Part shown: positions 51,481 to 60,831 of the stretch, piece by piece | How positions within the stretch are numbered: the first letter of the stretch is position 1 | Layout of the letters: each line of letters starts with the position of its first letter | Program-made: the position numbers and the translations under genes | The notes under the pieces: model-generated | Told to the model about the DNA's origin: nothing | Databases searched by the model: none | What the model saw: only the letters and a program-made list of their open reading frames with translations | Origin: Aliiroseovarius pelagivivens | GTDB lineage: Bacteria; Pseudomonadota; Alphaproteobacteria; Rhodobacterales; Rhodobacteraceae | Direction of reading: 5' to 3' | Assembly: GCF_900302485.1 (NCBI RefSeq) | Contig: NZ_OMOI01000001.1 | Span: forward strand, 682,001 to 746,000 | Length of the DNA: 64,000 nucleotides

Positions 51481-52362
51481 ATGTCTAGCAAATTAAAACG
51501 CCAGCCCCCCGCCGTTACGTTGATGGTCGTTGCCGTTCTGGCGATCTGGATGATCTTAGCAGCCTTTCCGTTCCTTTGGACGCTATGGGGGTCTTTCAAG
51601 GTCGAGGGTGACTTCTTTTCCAAAGCCGATTGGTCTAACGCCATCAAGGGCACGCTAACGCAGGTCGAAACCGGAGGCCGGTTTACTGGCGACGGATATG
51701 AAGGGGCATGGGTTCAGGAAGAGTTCTGGCGCGCTGCACTGAATTCAGTGATCGTCTGCATTTTTGTGGTTTCGATTTCCCTGACGCTTGGCACACTTGG
51801 CGGATATGCCCTGGCCCGTTCAACCTATCGCTATGCATTCTGGTTCCTGCTTGCCGCCCTGATCTTTCGCGCGATGCCACCAATCACGCTGGTGTCGGGT
51901 TATCTGCCGGTATTTTTCCAGTGGAACCTTTGGGGGCACACCGCGACGACCATCGTCGTTTTGGTAGCGATCAATCAGCCCTTCACGCTTTGGATGCTGC
52001 ATTCGTTCTTCAAGAACATTCCGGCCGAGCTTGACGAAAGCGCGATGGTCGATGGATGCACCCGCTTTCAGGCCTTCCGCAACGTGATCATCCCGGTGAT
52101 GTGGCCAGGTGTGATCACCACGGGCCTCTTTTCGTTTTTGCTGGCCTACAACGACTTTGCAGTTACGACGATGCTGCTGTCGAAAGAAAACCAAACCATG
52201 ATCCCTAAGATCAACAGCTTCCTTGGCACGACACAGACCAAGGGCAACGTGATGTTTGCGGTGTCGGCTGTTGTCTCGGTGACAGCGCCGTTGTTCGTCA
52301 TGGTTCTGTTCTTCCAACGTCAGATCGTTGGTGGTCTGACCGCCGGCGCGGTTAAAGGGTGA
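51481..52362 (+). CDS. ABC transporter permease
   Basis: A 293-residue second permease (MalG-like role) with six membrane segments and the EAA-loop ELDESAMVDGCTRFQAFRNVIIPVMWPG. A periplasmic insertion between TM1 and TM2 contains DFFSKADWSNAIKGTLTQVET and GGRFTGDGYEGAW, somewhat longer than usual. It starts seven bases after the first permease. The 175 bp downstream contain G+C-rich inverted repeats and lead to the first downstream NTF2 gene. Confidence 0.92.
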   Translation: MSSKLKRQPPAVTLMVVAVLAIWMILAAFPFLWTLWGSFKVEGDFFSKADWSNAIKGTLTQVETGGRFTGDGYEGAWVQEEFWRAALNSVIVCIFVVSISLTLGTLGGYALARSTYRYAFWFLLAALIFRAMPPITLVSGYLPVFFQWNLWGHTATTIVVLVAINQPFTLWMLHSFFKNIPAELDESAMVDGCTRFQAFRNVIIPVMWPGVITTGLFSFLLAYNDFAVTTMLLSKENQTMIPKINSFLGTTQTKGNVMFAVSAVVSVTAPLFVMVLFFQRQIVGGLTAGAVKG

Positions 52363-52537
52363 CGCTGTGGGGCGCTGTAACCCTCAATCGGTCTATGCCC
52401 ACGTACGCAGCGCCAGCTTGAATGTCGCTGCGCGCCGGGCACGGAGACCGGGGCGGATTCCATTTGCATCGACGCGGGCCGGGCCAGCTGCCCGCACCGT
52501 CGACGTAAATAGAATTCCAGATTGAGAGGACAGCCCA

Positions 52538-53524
52538 ATGAGCTACCCCGACCGAACCCCTTACCTTGAATACGCTGCCGTGCAACGCCACCCCGGCGAC
52601 TTCACCCCGACAATCGAGCGTTTCTTTTCTTCCACGGCCCAAATCAACGTGGTGCACCCGTTCAACGAAACCGGCAACGGCAGCGGCTATCATGATGCGG
52701 TGATTGCACCGCTTCAGGCAGCCTTTACCGGACTGTATCGCCGCGACGATATCGTTATGGCAGGACAGTTTGAAAATGGCGACTGGATCACCGCCACCGG
52801 GTATTACTGCGGCTGTTTTGCCAATGACTGGATCGGTATTCGTGCCACAGGACGGTTGGCCTATCTGCGATACGGCGAGTTTCACCGGATGGAGAATGGT
52901 GCAGCAGTGGAAAGCTACATCTTTCTGGACCTCCCGGAATTGATGATCGCATCGGGTCAATGGCCCATCGCAACCGGCCCGGGCGACAAACGTGGGTATA
53001 CCGGTCTGATCCAAGGACCGGCCACACAAGATGGTGTCATGACCGCGCTGCAGGATCCGGCAGAGAGTGCGAAAAGCTACCAGATCACCTCGGACATGTT
53101 GCTTAAGCTGGCGACCAAAGACGAAGCCTGGCGACCTTATTGGCACGAGAACATGATGTGGTATGGCCCCGGCGCATTCGGGTCATTCATTGGCATCGAT
53201 GATTTCGCCTCTTTTCAGGTGCCTTTTGAAAGCCAGTTCGACGAATGGTCGGGTGGGTCGAAGAACAATGGTATGACCCGCCACTTCACCCGCATGGGTG
53301 AAGGCAACTACTCCTGCTCGGGGGGGTGGCCGTCGCTGACTGGCGTCAATGTCAAATCATTCCTTGAACAGGACCCGACCGGCGAGCGTGTCTTCATGCG
53401 TGTCTGCGACTGGTGGCGTCGCGAAGGCGATCTGCTGGTGGAAAACTGGGTCTTTGTAGATGTTCCTCACGTGCTCAAGCAGCTCGGTTTTGATCTGTTT
53501 GCTGACTTGGAGAACGCGGGATGA
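52538..53524 (+). CDS. NTF2/SnoaL-like protein 2, tandem-domain
   Basis: A 328-residue two-repeat NTF2-fold protein. Repeat 1: VVHPFNETGNGSGYHDAVIAPLQAAF, TGYYCGCFANDWIGIRATGRLAYLRYGEFHRME and FLDLPELMIASGQWP. Repeat 2: MMWYGPGAFGSFIGIDDFASF and LLVENWVFVDVPHVLKQLG. It is a paralogue of the proteins at 46811 and 56887. Substrate and reaction unknown. Overlaps the GMC oxidoreductase as ATGA, implying coupled expression and possibly successive steps. Confidence 0.75.
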   Translation: MSYPDRTPYLEYAAVQRHPGDFTPTIERFFSSTAQINVVHPFNETGNGSGYHDAVIAPLQAAFTGLYRRDDIVMAGQFENGDWITATGYYCGCFANDWIGIRATGRLAYLRYGEFHRMENGAAVESYIFLDLPELMIASGQWPIATGPGDKRGYTGLIQGPATQDGVMTALQDPAESAKSYQITSDMLLKLATKDEAWRPYWHENMMWYGPGAFGSFIGIDDFASFQVPFESQFDEWSGGSKNNGMTRHFTRMGEGNYSCSGGWPSLTGVNVKSFLEQDPTGERVFMRVCDWWRREGDLLVENWVFVDVPHVLKQLGFDLFADLENAG

Positions 53525-55038
53525 CATCACGGGCCGACTTCATCGTTGTAGGCGCAGGCTCGGCAGGTTGCATTGCAGCTGCTGAGCTGATCCGGCGTGA
53601 AGCCGGTTCGGTGCTGTTGCTTGAGGCCGGCCCCACAGACAATTCTCCAGTGGTGAAGATGCCCTTCGGTCTGGTCTGGATGATGGGCAAGCGCCACCGG
53701 GATTGGTGCTACAAATCGACCCCACAAACGCATCTTGGCGGGCGTCAGTTGAACGTCACACGCGGACGCATGGTTGGTGGATCGGGTTCAATAAACTCGA
53801 TGGTTTGGTTCCGGGGCCGCAAAGACGATTTTGACAATTGGCAGCTGCCTGGCTGGTCATGGGCTTATGTTGAACCCGCGTTTGAGTCCATTGAAGCCCG
53901 CCTTACACCCAATAGAATGCAAGGCGCGCATCCTGTGACGGAAGCCCTGCACAGCCTGTTTCCAGAACACGGAACAACGCCACCGTCGCCGGAGTACGAA
54001 AGCGCAGGTGTCTTTGCGTTCAACATGGTGAATGGGCGTCGTCGCTCGGCTGCAGACGGCTTCATAAAACCCAACCCGCCTGGTCTGACACTGGTCACCG
54101 GGCAAGAAGTGGATCGGGTTCTTTTCGATGGCGATACTGCCCGCGGCATACGTCTTGTGGATGGCACTGAACTGAACGCCAACAAGGGCGTGATACTGTC
54201 AGCGGGTTCGATTGGCTCGCCATCAATTTTGATGCGTTCAGGTGTCGGCCCTCGGGCGGATCTAGCGGCCCTCGGTATAGAAGTTCGCCACAACTCAGAA
54301 GAGGTTGGTAAAAACCTGCATGATCATCCGGCCGCCGGTCTACATTTTGCCGGACCCGGATCTGGATACGGCATCACACCTGCGCAGATGCCGGGGTGGG
54401 CTGCCGCGCCTTTCCAATACCTCATGACACGCAGGGGGCGCTTTGCCTCGCCCACAGTTGAAGGCGGCGGTTTTTTCAACGCACGCGGATTGGACGAAGC
54501 CCCAGATGTTCAAAGCCACTTCATCCCCTTCATGTTGGGGTGGGAAGGCAAACGGTACGTTTACGGCTCGGGCTATTTCGCAGATGTGTGTGTCTGTCGT
54601 CCCAAATCGCGCGGTGCGCTGAGGCTGACCAGCCGTGTTCCGAAAGCTGCACCAGAGATCGATCTGGGTGTGTTCAATGACAGCTCGGACATGGACACGC
54701 TGGTGGCGGGCCTGAAACGGCTGCGGATCCTCATGGATCAGGTCGATTTCGGCACGCGTCATGCCCCAGAAGCCTTCCCAGGTCCAACGGTCCAGTCCGA
54801 CGAGGCATTGCGTGATCATATTCGTGATCGCGGTGCGACGGCCTATCACCCTGTCGGCACCCTGCGGATGGGAGAGGGCGATGCGCCAGTGACCCCCCGC
54901 TTAACAGTGCGCGGTGTTCAGGGGCTTTGGGTGGCCGACGCGTCGGTCATGCCAGCCGTTACATCCGCGAACACCAACGCCCCATCAATGATGATCGGCC
55001 ATCGCGCCGGAGAATTTATAGCAGAGGATTGCGCATGA
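53521..55038 (+). CDS. GMC-family FAD oxidoreductase
   Basis: A 505-residue flavoenzyme of the glucose-methanol-choline class. The FAD loop is VVGAGSAGCIAAAEL (residues 6-20), followed by GRMVGGSGSINSMVWFRGRKDDFDNW, GVILSAGSIGSPSILMRSGVG (GMC signature 2) and the C-terminal YHPVGTLRMGEG and NTNAPSMMIGHRAGEFI, with the catalytic His in the former. It oxidises an alcohol or polyol, presumably the imported substrate or its first derivative. Lies between two NTF2-like genes and overlaps both. Confidence 0.93.
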   Translation: MTSRADFIVVGAGSAGCIAAAELIRREAGSVLLLEAGPTDNSPVVKMPFGLVWMMGKRHRDWCYKSTPQTHLGGRQLNVTRGRMVGGSGSINSMVWFRGRKDDFDNWQLPGWSWAYVEPAFESIEARLTPNRMQGAHPVTEALHSLFPEHGTTPPSPEYESAGVFAFNMVNGRRRSAADGFIKPNPPGLTLVTGQEVDRVLFDGDTARGIRLVDGTELNANKGVILSAGSIGSPSILMRSGVGPRADLAALGIEVRHNSEEVGKNLHDHPAAGLHFAGPGSGYGITPAQMPGWAAAPFQYLMTRRGRFASPTVEGGGFFNARGLDEAPDVQSHFIPFMLGWEGKRYVYGSGYFADVCVCRPKSRGALRLTSRVPKAAPEIDLGVFNDSSDMDTLVAGLKRLRILMDQVDFGTRHAPEAFPGPTVQSDEALRDHIRDRGATAYHPVGTLRMGEGDAPVTPRLTVRGVQGLWVADASVMPAVTSANTNAPSMMIGHRAGEFIAEDCA

Positions 55039-55562
55039 AGGGTTCTCGTCCAGAACAAGCGGTCTTAACCCGCGACACGGATATGTCGAAAACCGAAGAT
55101 ACTCGCCGGGTGATCGAAACCATGGTGGATGGTCTGAATGACCACCGCATCAACGATATCGGCGAGTTTTTCAGCCAAGGTTTTCGTTGGATGGGCAATC
55201 AGGGCTGCGGCACTAAAACTGGCCTAGAAGAGTTTCAGGACAACTGGCAGCGCCCCTTTCAGGCGGCGTTCTCCGACAAAACCTGCATCGACGAGGCCCG
55301 CCTTTATATGGGCGAATGGGCCGCCGCCTTTGGCCGTCAGGAAGCCACCCATTCAGGCGAATTTCTTGGCATCGCCCCCACCGGAAAACGGGTCGAAATC
55401 CGCTACATGGATTTTTGGAAAGTTGTGGACGGCAAAATCGTCGACAACTGGGTGAACGTGGACTTCGCCCATGTGGCCGCCCAGTTGGGCGTCGACCTGT
55501 TCAACGGAGAAGGTTGGGAAGCATATGACCGGGGCGAGCGCGAAACCCCACGACCGAACTAA
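55035..55562 (+). CDS. NTF2/SnoaL-like protein 3, single-domain
   Basis: A 175-residue single NTF2-fold protein of the polyketide-cyclase/ester-cyclase type: [90 protein letters not shown] and the DNWVNVD close are family marks. Half the size of its neighbours 2 and 4. It starts in an ATGA overlap with the GMC stop; MSKTED at 55083 is an alternative start without a ribosome site. Confidence 0.8.
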   Translation: MKGSRPEQAVLTRDTDMSKTEDTRRVIETMVDGLNDHRINDIGEFFSQGFRWMGNQGCGTKTGLEEFQDNWQRPFQAAFSDKTCIDEARLYMGEWAAAFGRQEATHSGEFLGIAPTGKRVEIRYMDFWKVVDGKIVDNWVNVDFAHVAAQLGVDLFNGEGWEAYDRGERETPRPN

Positions 55563-55576
55563 ACGAGGAAAAAGCA

Positions 55577-56887
55577 ATGACAATAGAATACCTCAAACGT
55601 GGCAAACCCGAAGCAGATCGCGCCGAGGATGATGCGAAAACCGCCGCCGTTGTGGCCGCGACGTTGAAGGACATCGAAACCCGTGGAGACACCGCCGTAC
55701 GCGAGTTGGCCAACAAGTTCGACGGGTATGATCGCGACAGCTATCGCCTGACCCAAGACGAGATCGACATCCTGATCGCCAAGGTCAGCCCCCGCGACCT
55801 TGAAGACATCAAGTTTGCACAGGCGCAGGTGGTTAACTTCGCCCAAGCCCAACGCGACAGCATGTTGGATATCGAGGTTGAGACCATGCCCGGCGTCATT
55901 CTGGGCCACAAAAACATCCCCGTGCAATCTGTCGGCTGCTACGTACCCGGCGGCAAGTTCCCAATGGTCGCCTCGGCCCATATGTCGGTCGCCACCGCCA
56001 AGGTGGCGGGCGTCCCGCGAATTATCGCCTGCACGCCACCTTTCAACGGTGAACCCAACCCAGCCGTGATTGCTGCGATGCATCTGGGCGGCGCACATGA
56101 GATTTACGTTTTGGGCGGCATTCAAGCCGTGGGCGCGATGGCCCTTGGCACTGAAAGCATCGACCCAGTTCACCTGCTGGTCGGACCCGGCAATGCCTTT
56201 GTGGCTGAAGCCAAGCGGCAGCTATTCGGTCGCGTCGGGATTGACCTGTTCGCAGGTCCAACCGAGACCATGGTGATCGCAGACGAGACCGTCGATGCCG
56301 AGATGTGCGCGACCGACCTGTTGGGCCAAGCCGAACACGGCTACAACTCCCCCGCGGTTTTGGTGACAAACTCACGCAAATTGGCCGAAGGTACGCTGAG
56401 CGAAATCGATCGCATCCTAAAAATTCTGCCCACCGCAGGCACGGCTGGCGTCAGCTGGCAAGACTACGGCGAGGTCATCCTGTGTGACACCTATGACGAG
56501 ATGCTTGAGGTCGCTGACGACATTGCGTCCGAGCATGTTCAAGTGATGACCGACCGGGACGATTGGTTCCTTGAAAGCATGACTTGCTATGGCGCTCTGT
56601 TCCTTGGGCCACGCACCAATGTCTCGAACGGGGACAAGGTGATCGGCACAAACCACACGTTGCCCACCAAAAAGGCAGGGCGCTACACCGGCGGACTTTG
56701 GGTTGGCAAGTATTTGAAAACGCACAGCTATCAAAAAATCACGACAGATGAGGCTGCCGCCAAGATTGGCGCATACGGTTCGCGTCTATGCCTACTGGAA
56801 GGGTTCGTGGGTCACGCCGAGCAATGCAACCTGCGTGTACGTCGTTACGGCGGACAAAACGTACCTTACGGTGAGGCCGCCGAGTAA
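55577..56887 (+). CDS. Histidinol dehydrogenase-family alcohol dehydrogenase (HpsN-like)
   Basis: A 436-residue Zn- and NAD-dependent enzyme of the HisD superfamily, which oxidises an alcohol to an acid in two steps. Motifs: [78 protein letters not shown] (metal His) and [12 protein letters not shown] [18 protein letters not shown]. From memory it is close to sulfopropanediol dehydrogenase HpsN and not to biosynthetic HisD; no other histidine genes are near. It probably oxidises a pathway intermediate. SD: GAGGAAAAAGCA before ATG. Confidence 0.88.
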   Translation: MTIEYLKRGKPEADRAEDDAKTAAVVAATLKDIETRGDTAVRELANKFDGYDRDSYRLTQDEIDILIAKVSPRDLEDIKFAQAQVVNFAQAQRDSMLDIEVETMPGVILGHKNIPVQSVGCYVPGGKFPMVASAHMSVATAKVAGVPRIIACTPPFNGEPNPAVIAAMHLGGAHEIYVLGGIQAVGAMALGTESIDPVHLLVGPGNAFVAEAKRQLFGRVGIDLFAGPTETMVIADETVDAEMCATDLLGQAEHGYNSPAVLVTNSRKLAEGTLSEIDRILKILPTAGTAGVSWQDYGEVILCDTYDEMLEVADDIASEHVQVMTDRDDWFLESMTCYGALFLGPRTNVSNGDKVIGTNHTLPTKKAGRYTGGLWVGKYLKTHSYQKITTDEAAAKIGAYGSRLCLLEGFVGHAEQCNLRVRRYGGQNVPYGEAAE

Positions 56888-57933
56888 TGAGCTTGCCCGC
56901 GCACCTCAAATCCCTGATCGCGCCCCTACGCGCAGCAATGGCGGAGTTCTCCGAGGTTGGGGTGCGCGCGGCGTTGAATAGTGTTCTGGCCGACGATGCA
57001 ACGGTGCGGCTCTCGCATCCCTTGGGCGAGATGTCCGGCGCAGAGTTTTACGACCGCGCCTATGCACCGCTGCTTGAGGCGATGCCAGACCTCGAGCGAC
57101 GCGACCTGATCGTCGTTGCCGGGAATGATGGGGATGGTGGCGGCTGGGTCGGCTGTATGGGGCACTATATGGGCACATTCGCAGCTCCGTTTCTCGATAT
57201 CCCGCCAACTGGTCACCTGGCACATATGCGGTATCATGAGTTTTACCGCATCGAAGGGGATCGCGTCGTCGAGATGCAGGCAATCTGGGACTTGCCGGAG
57301 CTGATGATGCAAGCCGGGGCTTGGCCGATGGTGCCAAGCCTAGGGCGCGAGTTTTGTGTGCCAGCGCCGATGACGCAAGATGGACTGTCAGAGCACGACC
57401 CCAATGTCAGTCAGGCGAGTCATGATCTGGTGATCGACATGCTAACCCACCTGTCGCGCCATCCGTCTGAAGGCGGGCCAGAGATTATGCAGGCGGAGCG
57501 CTTCTGGCATCCACGCATGAACTGGTACGGTCCTGCGGGCATCGGCACCGCGCGTGGCATTGCAGGCTTTCGCAACTGGCACCAGATCCCGTTTTTGAAA
57601 GCACTACCTGATCGCAAGGGTGGCACGACCGGCACCCTGAATTCGCACTTCTTTGCCGATGGAAATTTCGTCGCCGTGACCGGCTGGCCCAACATGCAAA
57701 TGTCTGTGACCGGAGACGGTTGGCTGGGCATCGCACCTGCGGACCAGAAGATCACAATGAAAAGCCTCGACTTCTGGCGCGTCGAAGGGGACCGCATCCG
57801 TGAAAACTGGGTTCTGGTCGATCTGCTGGACGTCTATGCCCAGCTGGGCGTAGATGTGTTTGCCCGACTGCGAGAGTTCAACAAAGCACGCGTTCCGGGC
57901 CGTATTCCATTCCCGATAGGAGCCGCCAGATGA
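56887..57933 (+). CDS. NTF2/SnoaL-like protein 4, tandem-domain
   Basis: A 348-residue two-repeat NTF2 protein. Repeat 1: GCMGHYMGTFAAPFLDIPPTGHLAHMRYHEFYRIEGDRVVEMQAIWDLPELMMQAG; repeat 2: RMNWYGPAGIGTARGIAGFRNWHQIPF and WLGIAPADQKITMKSLDFWRVEGDRIRENWVLVDLLDVYAQLG. It matches proteins 1 and 2 in the same positions (GH-Y/L-MG...IPPTG, WYGPAG). Its ATG overlaps the preceding TAA by one base and its stop overlaps the SDR. Confidence 0.78.
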   Translation: MSLPAHLKSLIAPLRAAMAEFSEVGVRAALNSVLADDATVRLSHPLGEMSGAEFYDRAYAPLLEAMPDLERRDLIVVAGNDGDGGGWVGCMGHYMGTFAAPFLDIPPTGHLAHMRYHEFYRIEGDRVVEMQAIWDLPELMMQAGAWPMVPSLGREFCVPAPMTQDGLSEHDPNVSQASHDLVIDMLTHLSRHPSEGGPEIMQAERFWHPRMNWYGPAGIGTARGIAGFRNWHQIPFLKALPDRKGGTTGTLNSHFFADGNFVAVTGWPNMQMSVTGDGWLGIAPADQKITMKSLDFWRVEGDRIRENWVLVDLLDVYAQLGVDVFARLREFNKARVPGRIPFPIGAAR

Positions 57934-58694
57934 CCCTGCCTAAGACCCCATCCTTCCGCCTTGATGGCAAACGCGCGCTGGTGGCTGGTGCCAGTTCTGG
58001 CATCGGTCTGGCCTGTGCCACAGCTTTGGGCGAGGCTGGGGCCGAGGTCACTTTGGCCGCACGCCGGGCCGATGTACTGGCCGGTTTGGTCGATGAAATG
58101 AAGGCAGCAGGAATGACGGCACGCGCGCTCCCTCTGGACGTTGCCGATGTGGCGGGCACGCGGGAAGCGATCGCCGACAATGGCCCGTTTGATATCCTCG
58201 TGAACTCTGCGGGACTAGCGCGCCACAGCCCGGCCAGTGAAACGACCGCGGACGATTTCGACGCGGTTTCGAACCTCAACATCAAAGGTGCATATTTTCT
58301 GACGCAGGCTGTCGCCAAAGGGCTTCTGGCCGCGGGCAAGCCCGGCAGCCTTATCAACATATCTTCGCAGATGGCCCATGTCGGCGGGCTTGATCGCGCG
58401 GTTTATTGCGCCACCAAACATGCTGTTGAGGGGTTCACGAAATCCATGGCAATCGAGTGGGGAAAGGCGGGCATTCGCGTCAACACGATCTGCCCCACCT
58501 TTATCCTGACGGACCTGACCCGCTCGACATTCGAACAGCCCGACAAACGCGCGTGGATCGAAGACAAGATCAAGCTGGGCCGTGTGGGCGAGGTCGAGGA
58601 CATCATGGGGGCCGTGGCCTATCTGGCCTCGGACGCATCGTCTTTGGTGACAGGTACGGCGTTGATGATTGATGGCGGGTGGACAGCAGAATGA
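57930..58694 (+). CDS. Short-chain dehydrogenase/reductase
   Basis: A 254-residue classical SDR. Cofactor loop ALVAGASSGIGLACA near residue 20, NAG-type NSAGLA near 95, catalytic Tyr 159 and Lys 163 (YCATK), with a Ser in NISSQMAH upstream, and PTFILTDLT after. The Arg-rich turn RRADVL after the second strand suggests NADP(H) preference. It acts on a carbonyl or alcohol of the pathway. Overlaps both neighbours. Confidence 0.9.
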   Translation: MTLPKTPSFRLDGKRALVAGASSGIGLACATALGEAGAEVTLAARRADVLAGLVDEMKAAGMTARALPLDVADVAGTREAIADNGPFDILVNSAGLARHSPASETTADDFDAVSNLNIKGAYFLTQAVAKGLLAAGKPGSLINISSQMAHVGGLDRAVYCATKHAVEGFTKSMAIEWGKAGIRVNTICPTFILTDLTRSTFEQPDKRAWIEDKIKLGRVGEVEDIMGAVAYLASDASSLVTGTALMIDGGWTAE

Positions 58695-59710
58695 GCACAG
58701 CCAAAGTCACATCCCAACAAGTTGCCGAGCGTGCTGGCGTCAGCCAATCCGCTGTCAGCCGGGTGTTCACTCCGGGCGCGTCGGCCTCGAAGAAGACGGT
58801 CGAGAAGGTTCGAAAAGCGGCAGCCGAACTGGGCTACCGCCCCAACGTTCTGGCGCGCGCAATGGTGTCTGGCAAAAGCCGGATCATCGGTTTGGTCGTC
58901 GCCTATCTTGAGAACCAATTCTATCCCGAAGCGCTGGAAAAACTGTCGAACGAGCTTCAGCAGCGCGGCTATCACGTGCTGATCTTTTTGGCTGAGCAAA
59001 CCGCTGGGAATATTGACGATGTCGTCGAGGAAATCCTTGATTATCAAGTGGATGGAATCATTGCGGCTTCGGTCGCTATGTCCTCGGATCTATCCGATCG
59101 GTGCCGGGCGGCAGGCGTACCGATGGTGCTATTCAATCGTAGCCAAGATGACCCAAATATGTCCGCTGTGACCTCGGACAATTATGCAGGTGGGCGTAAA
59201 ATCGCAGAATTTCTGCTGGCCGCCGGTCATCGTAAAATCGGGCATATCGCCGGGTGGGAAGGCGCCTCGACCCAGCGTGATCGCGAGGCTGGGTTTATCT
59301 CGGCATTAGCCGAAGCGGGTGTCGCCTTACACTCGCGCGCTCAGGGTGATTTCACTATGGAGAAGGCCGCAGAGGCCACCCGCAAAATGTTCACATCTGA
59401 CCCGCCCGAAGCCGTCTTTGTCGCCAACGATCATATGGCCGTGGCTGTCATGGACACGTTGCGATTTGAATTGGGGTTCAAGGTGCCCGAAGACGTATCG
59501 GTTGTGGGTTTTGATGATGTGCCAGCCGCCGGATGGCCCGCCTATAATCTGACCACTGTCCGCCAGCCGGCCAACCGAATGGTGGCCGACACGGTCGAAA
59601 TCCTGCTCGACCAGATTGAAAACAAAAGCGACGAACCGCGCCGCATCGCCATTGACGGGCCGCTGATCCTGCGCGGATCGGCCCGCATTCCAGAAGGATG
59701 GACCGCATGA
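58691..59710 (+). CDS. LacI-family transcriptional regulator
   Basis: A 339-residue repressor. HTH at residues 5-30 (VTSQQVAERAGVSQSAVSRVF), hinge NVLARAMVSGKSRIIGLVV, then a periplasmic-binding-like effector domain (VVGFDDVPAAGWPAYNLTTVRQP). It is embedded in the operon, overlapping genes on both sides as ATGA. Best candidate to bind the two TTGCAnACGTnTGCAA sites at 47919-47988; the inducer is probably the substrate or an intermediate (inference). Confidence 0.9.
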   Translation: MSTAKVTSQQVAERAGVSQSAVSRVFTPGASASKKTVEKVRKAAAELGYRPNVLARAMVSGKSRIIGLVVAYLENQFYPEALEKLSNELQQRGYHVLIFLAEQTAGNIDDVVEEILDYQVDGIIAASVAMSSDLSDRCRAAGVPMVLFNRSQDDPNMSAVTSDNYAGGRKIAEFLLAAGHRKIGHIAGWEGASTQRDREAGFISALAEAGVALHSRAQGDFTMEKAAEATRKMFTSDPPEAVFVANDHMAVAVMDTLRFELGFKVPEDVSVVGFDDVPAAGWPAYNLTTVRQPANRMVADTVEILLDQIENKSDEPRRIAIDGPLILRGSARIPEGWTA

Positions 59711-60681
59711 AGGGTTTTGCCCCGAAATTCACCGATTTCCCAGATTACATCCTGAAGATCACCCGCGAGATCTGGGAGGATCGCGGTATCGCCACGCTCA
59801 ACCACTACTACACCGAAGACATTCCGATGCGCTTTCCCGAGGGCGTCTCGATGGGCAATCAGAAGACCATGAACGGCACGCTGGCCACGTTGGCGGAGTT
59901 CCCGGATCGCGAGCTGACCGGTGAAGACGTGATCTGGTCTGGTAACGAGGAAGATGGGTTCCTGTCCTCGCACCGTCTGCTGACTATGGGCACACACACT
60001 GGCGGTGGCTTTTTCGGCCCAGCCACTGGCAAGCGGTTTGTGATCCGCGCCATTGCCGATTGCGCCGCGATCAATGATCAGATCAACGATGAATGGCTGA
60101 TCCGCGACACGGCAGGTATCGTTCTGCAACTTGGAATGAAGCCGAAGAAATTCGCGCGTAATCTGATTGCGCGAGAAGGCGGGCCAGCGCATTGCGTCAA
60201 GCCATTCTGCCCCGCTGTCGATGTCGAAGGCCCCTACAAAGGGCGGGGCAATGACAATGAATGGGGCGCTCGGATGTCAGACATTCTGACCCGGATGATG
60301 AACAAAGACTTCGCGGTGATCCGCGCGGAATATGACCGGGCGGTTCAGACCGAGCATCCAGCCTCGACCACCGTGCATTCTTGGGCAGATACTGAAAAGT
60401 TGTGGATGGGTCTGCGCGCATCGTTTCCGAACGCCGAGTTCAAGATTGAGCACCAGATCGGGCGAGAAGACCCGATGTTATCGCCCCGTGCCGCCGTTCG
60501 ATGGAGCCTACACGGCAAGCATGACGGCTGGGGCATGTTTGGCCAACCGACCGGCGCTGATGTCTATGTGATGGGCTTCACCCATGCTGAGTTTGGCCCC
60601 TATGGGTTGCGCCGCGAATGGACGCTGTTTGACCACGTTTCGATCTGGAAGCAGATCCTGATGCAGACGGGTGCGTGCTAA
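59707..60681 (+). CDS. NTF2/SnoaL-like protein 5, tandem-domain, divergent
   Basis: A 324-residue protein with two NTF2-like halves that are more distant from proteins 1, 2 and 4. N-terminal half: YYTEDIPMRFPEGVSMGNQKTMNGTLATLAEFPDREL, HTGGGFFGPATGKRFVIRAIADCAAINDQINDEWLIRDTAGIVLQLG, which resembles ester cyclases. C-terminal half: FPNAEFKIEHQIGREDPMLSPRAAVRWSLHGKHDGWGMFGQPTGADVYVMGFTHAEFG. Starts in ATGA with LacI. Fifth such protein in the cluster. Confidence 0.75.
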   Translation: MKGFAPKFTDFPDYILKITREIWEDRGIATLNHYYTEDIPMRFPEGVSMGNQKTMNGTLATLAEFPDRELTGEDVIWSGNEEDGFLSSHRLLTMGTHTGGGFFGPATGKRFVIRAIADCAAINDQINDEWLIRDTAGIVLQLGMKPKKFARNLIAREGGPAHCVKPFCPAVDVEGPYKGRGNDNEWGARMSDILTRMMNKDFAVIRAEYDRAVQTEHPASTTVHSWADTEKLWMGLRASFPNAEFKIEHQIGREDPMLSPRAAVRWSLHGKHDGWGMFGQPTGADVYVMGFTHAEFGPYGLRREWTLFDHVSIWKQILMQTGAC

Positions 60682-60790
60682 ATGGCAGTACGACAATCAT
60701 ATCTGGATTCCAGTCAGGCGGCGCAGCGGTTTCACACCCACCGCGCCAGTCTACGCGCGCGTCGGCTGAATAACCGCCCGCCCAGCGGTT

Positions 60791-60811
60791 GGGTTTGAAC
60801 CACTCAAACCC
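60791..60811 (+). other. Hairpin before the bicupin gene
   Basis: GGGTTTGA pairs exactly with TCAAACCC around a 5-base loop, 6 bases before the AAGGAG ribosome site. It is in the 150-bp gap that breaks the overlapping gene chain, so it may stabilise or restart the downstream message; there is no T-run. Confidence 0.5.
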
Positions 60812-60831
60812 AAACCAAAGGAGACATGAAA

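Noticed and set aside
55577..56887. Biosynthetic histidinol dehydrogenase (hisD)
   Set aside because: No his genes nearby, and the sequence and catabolic context fit the HpsN-like branch of the superfamily.
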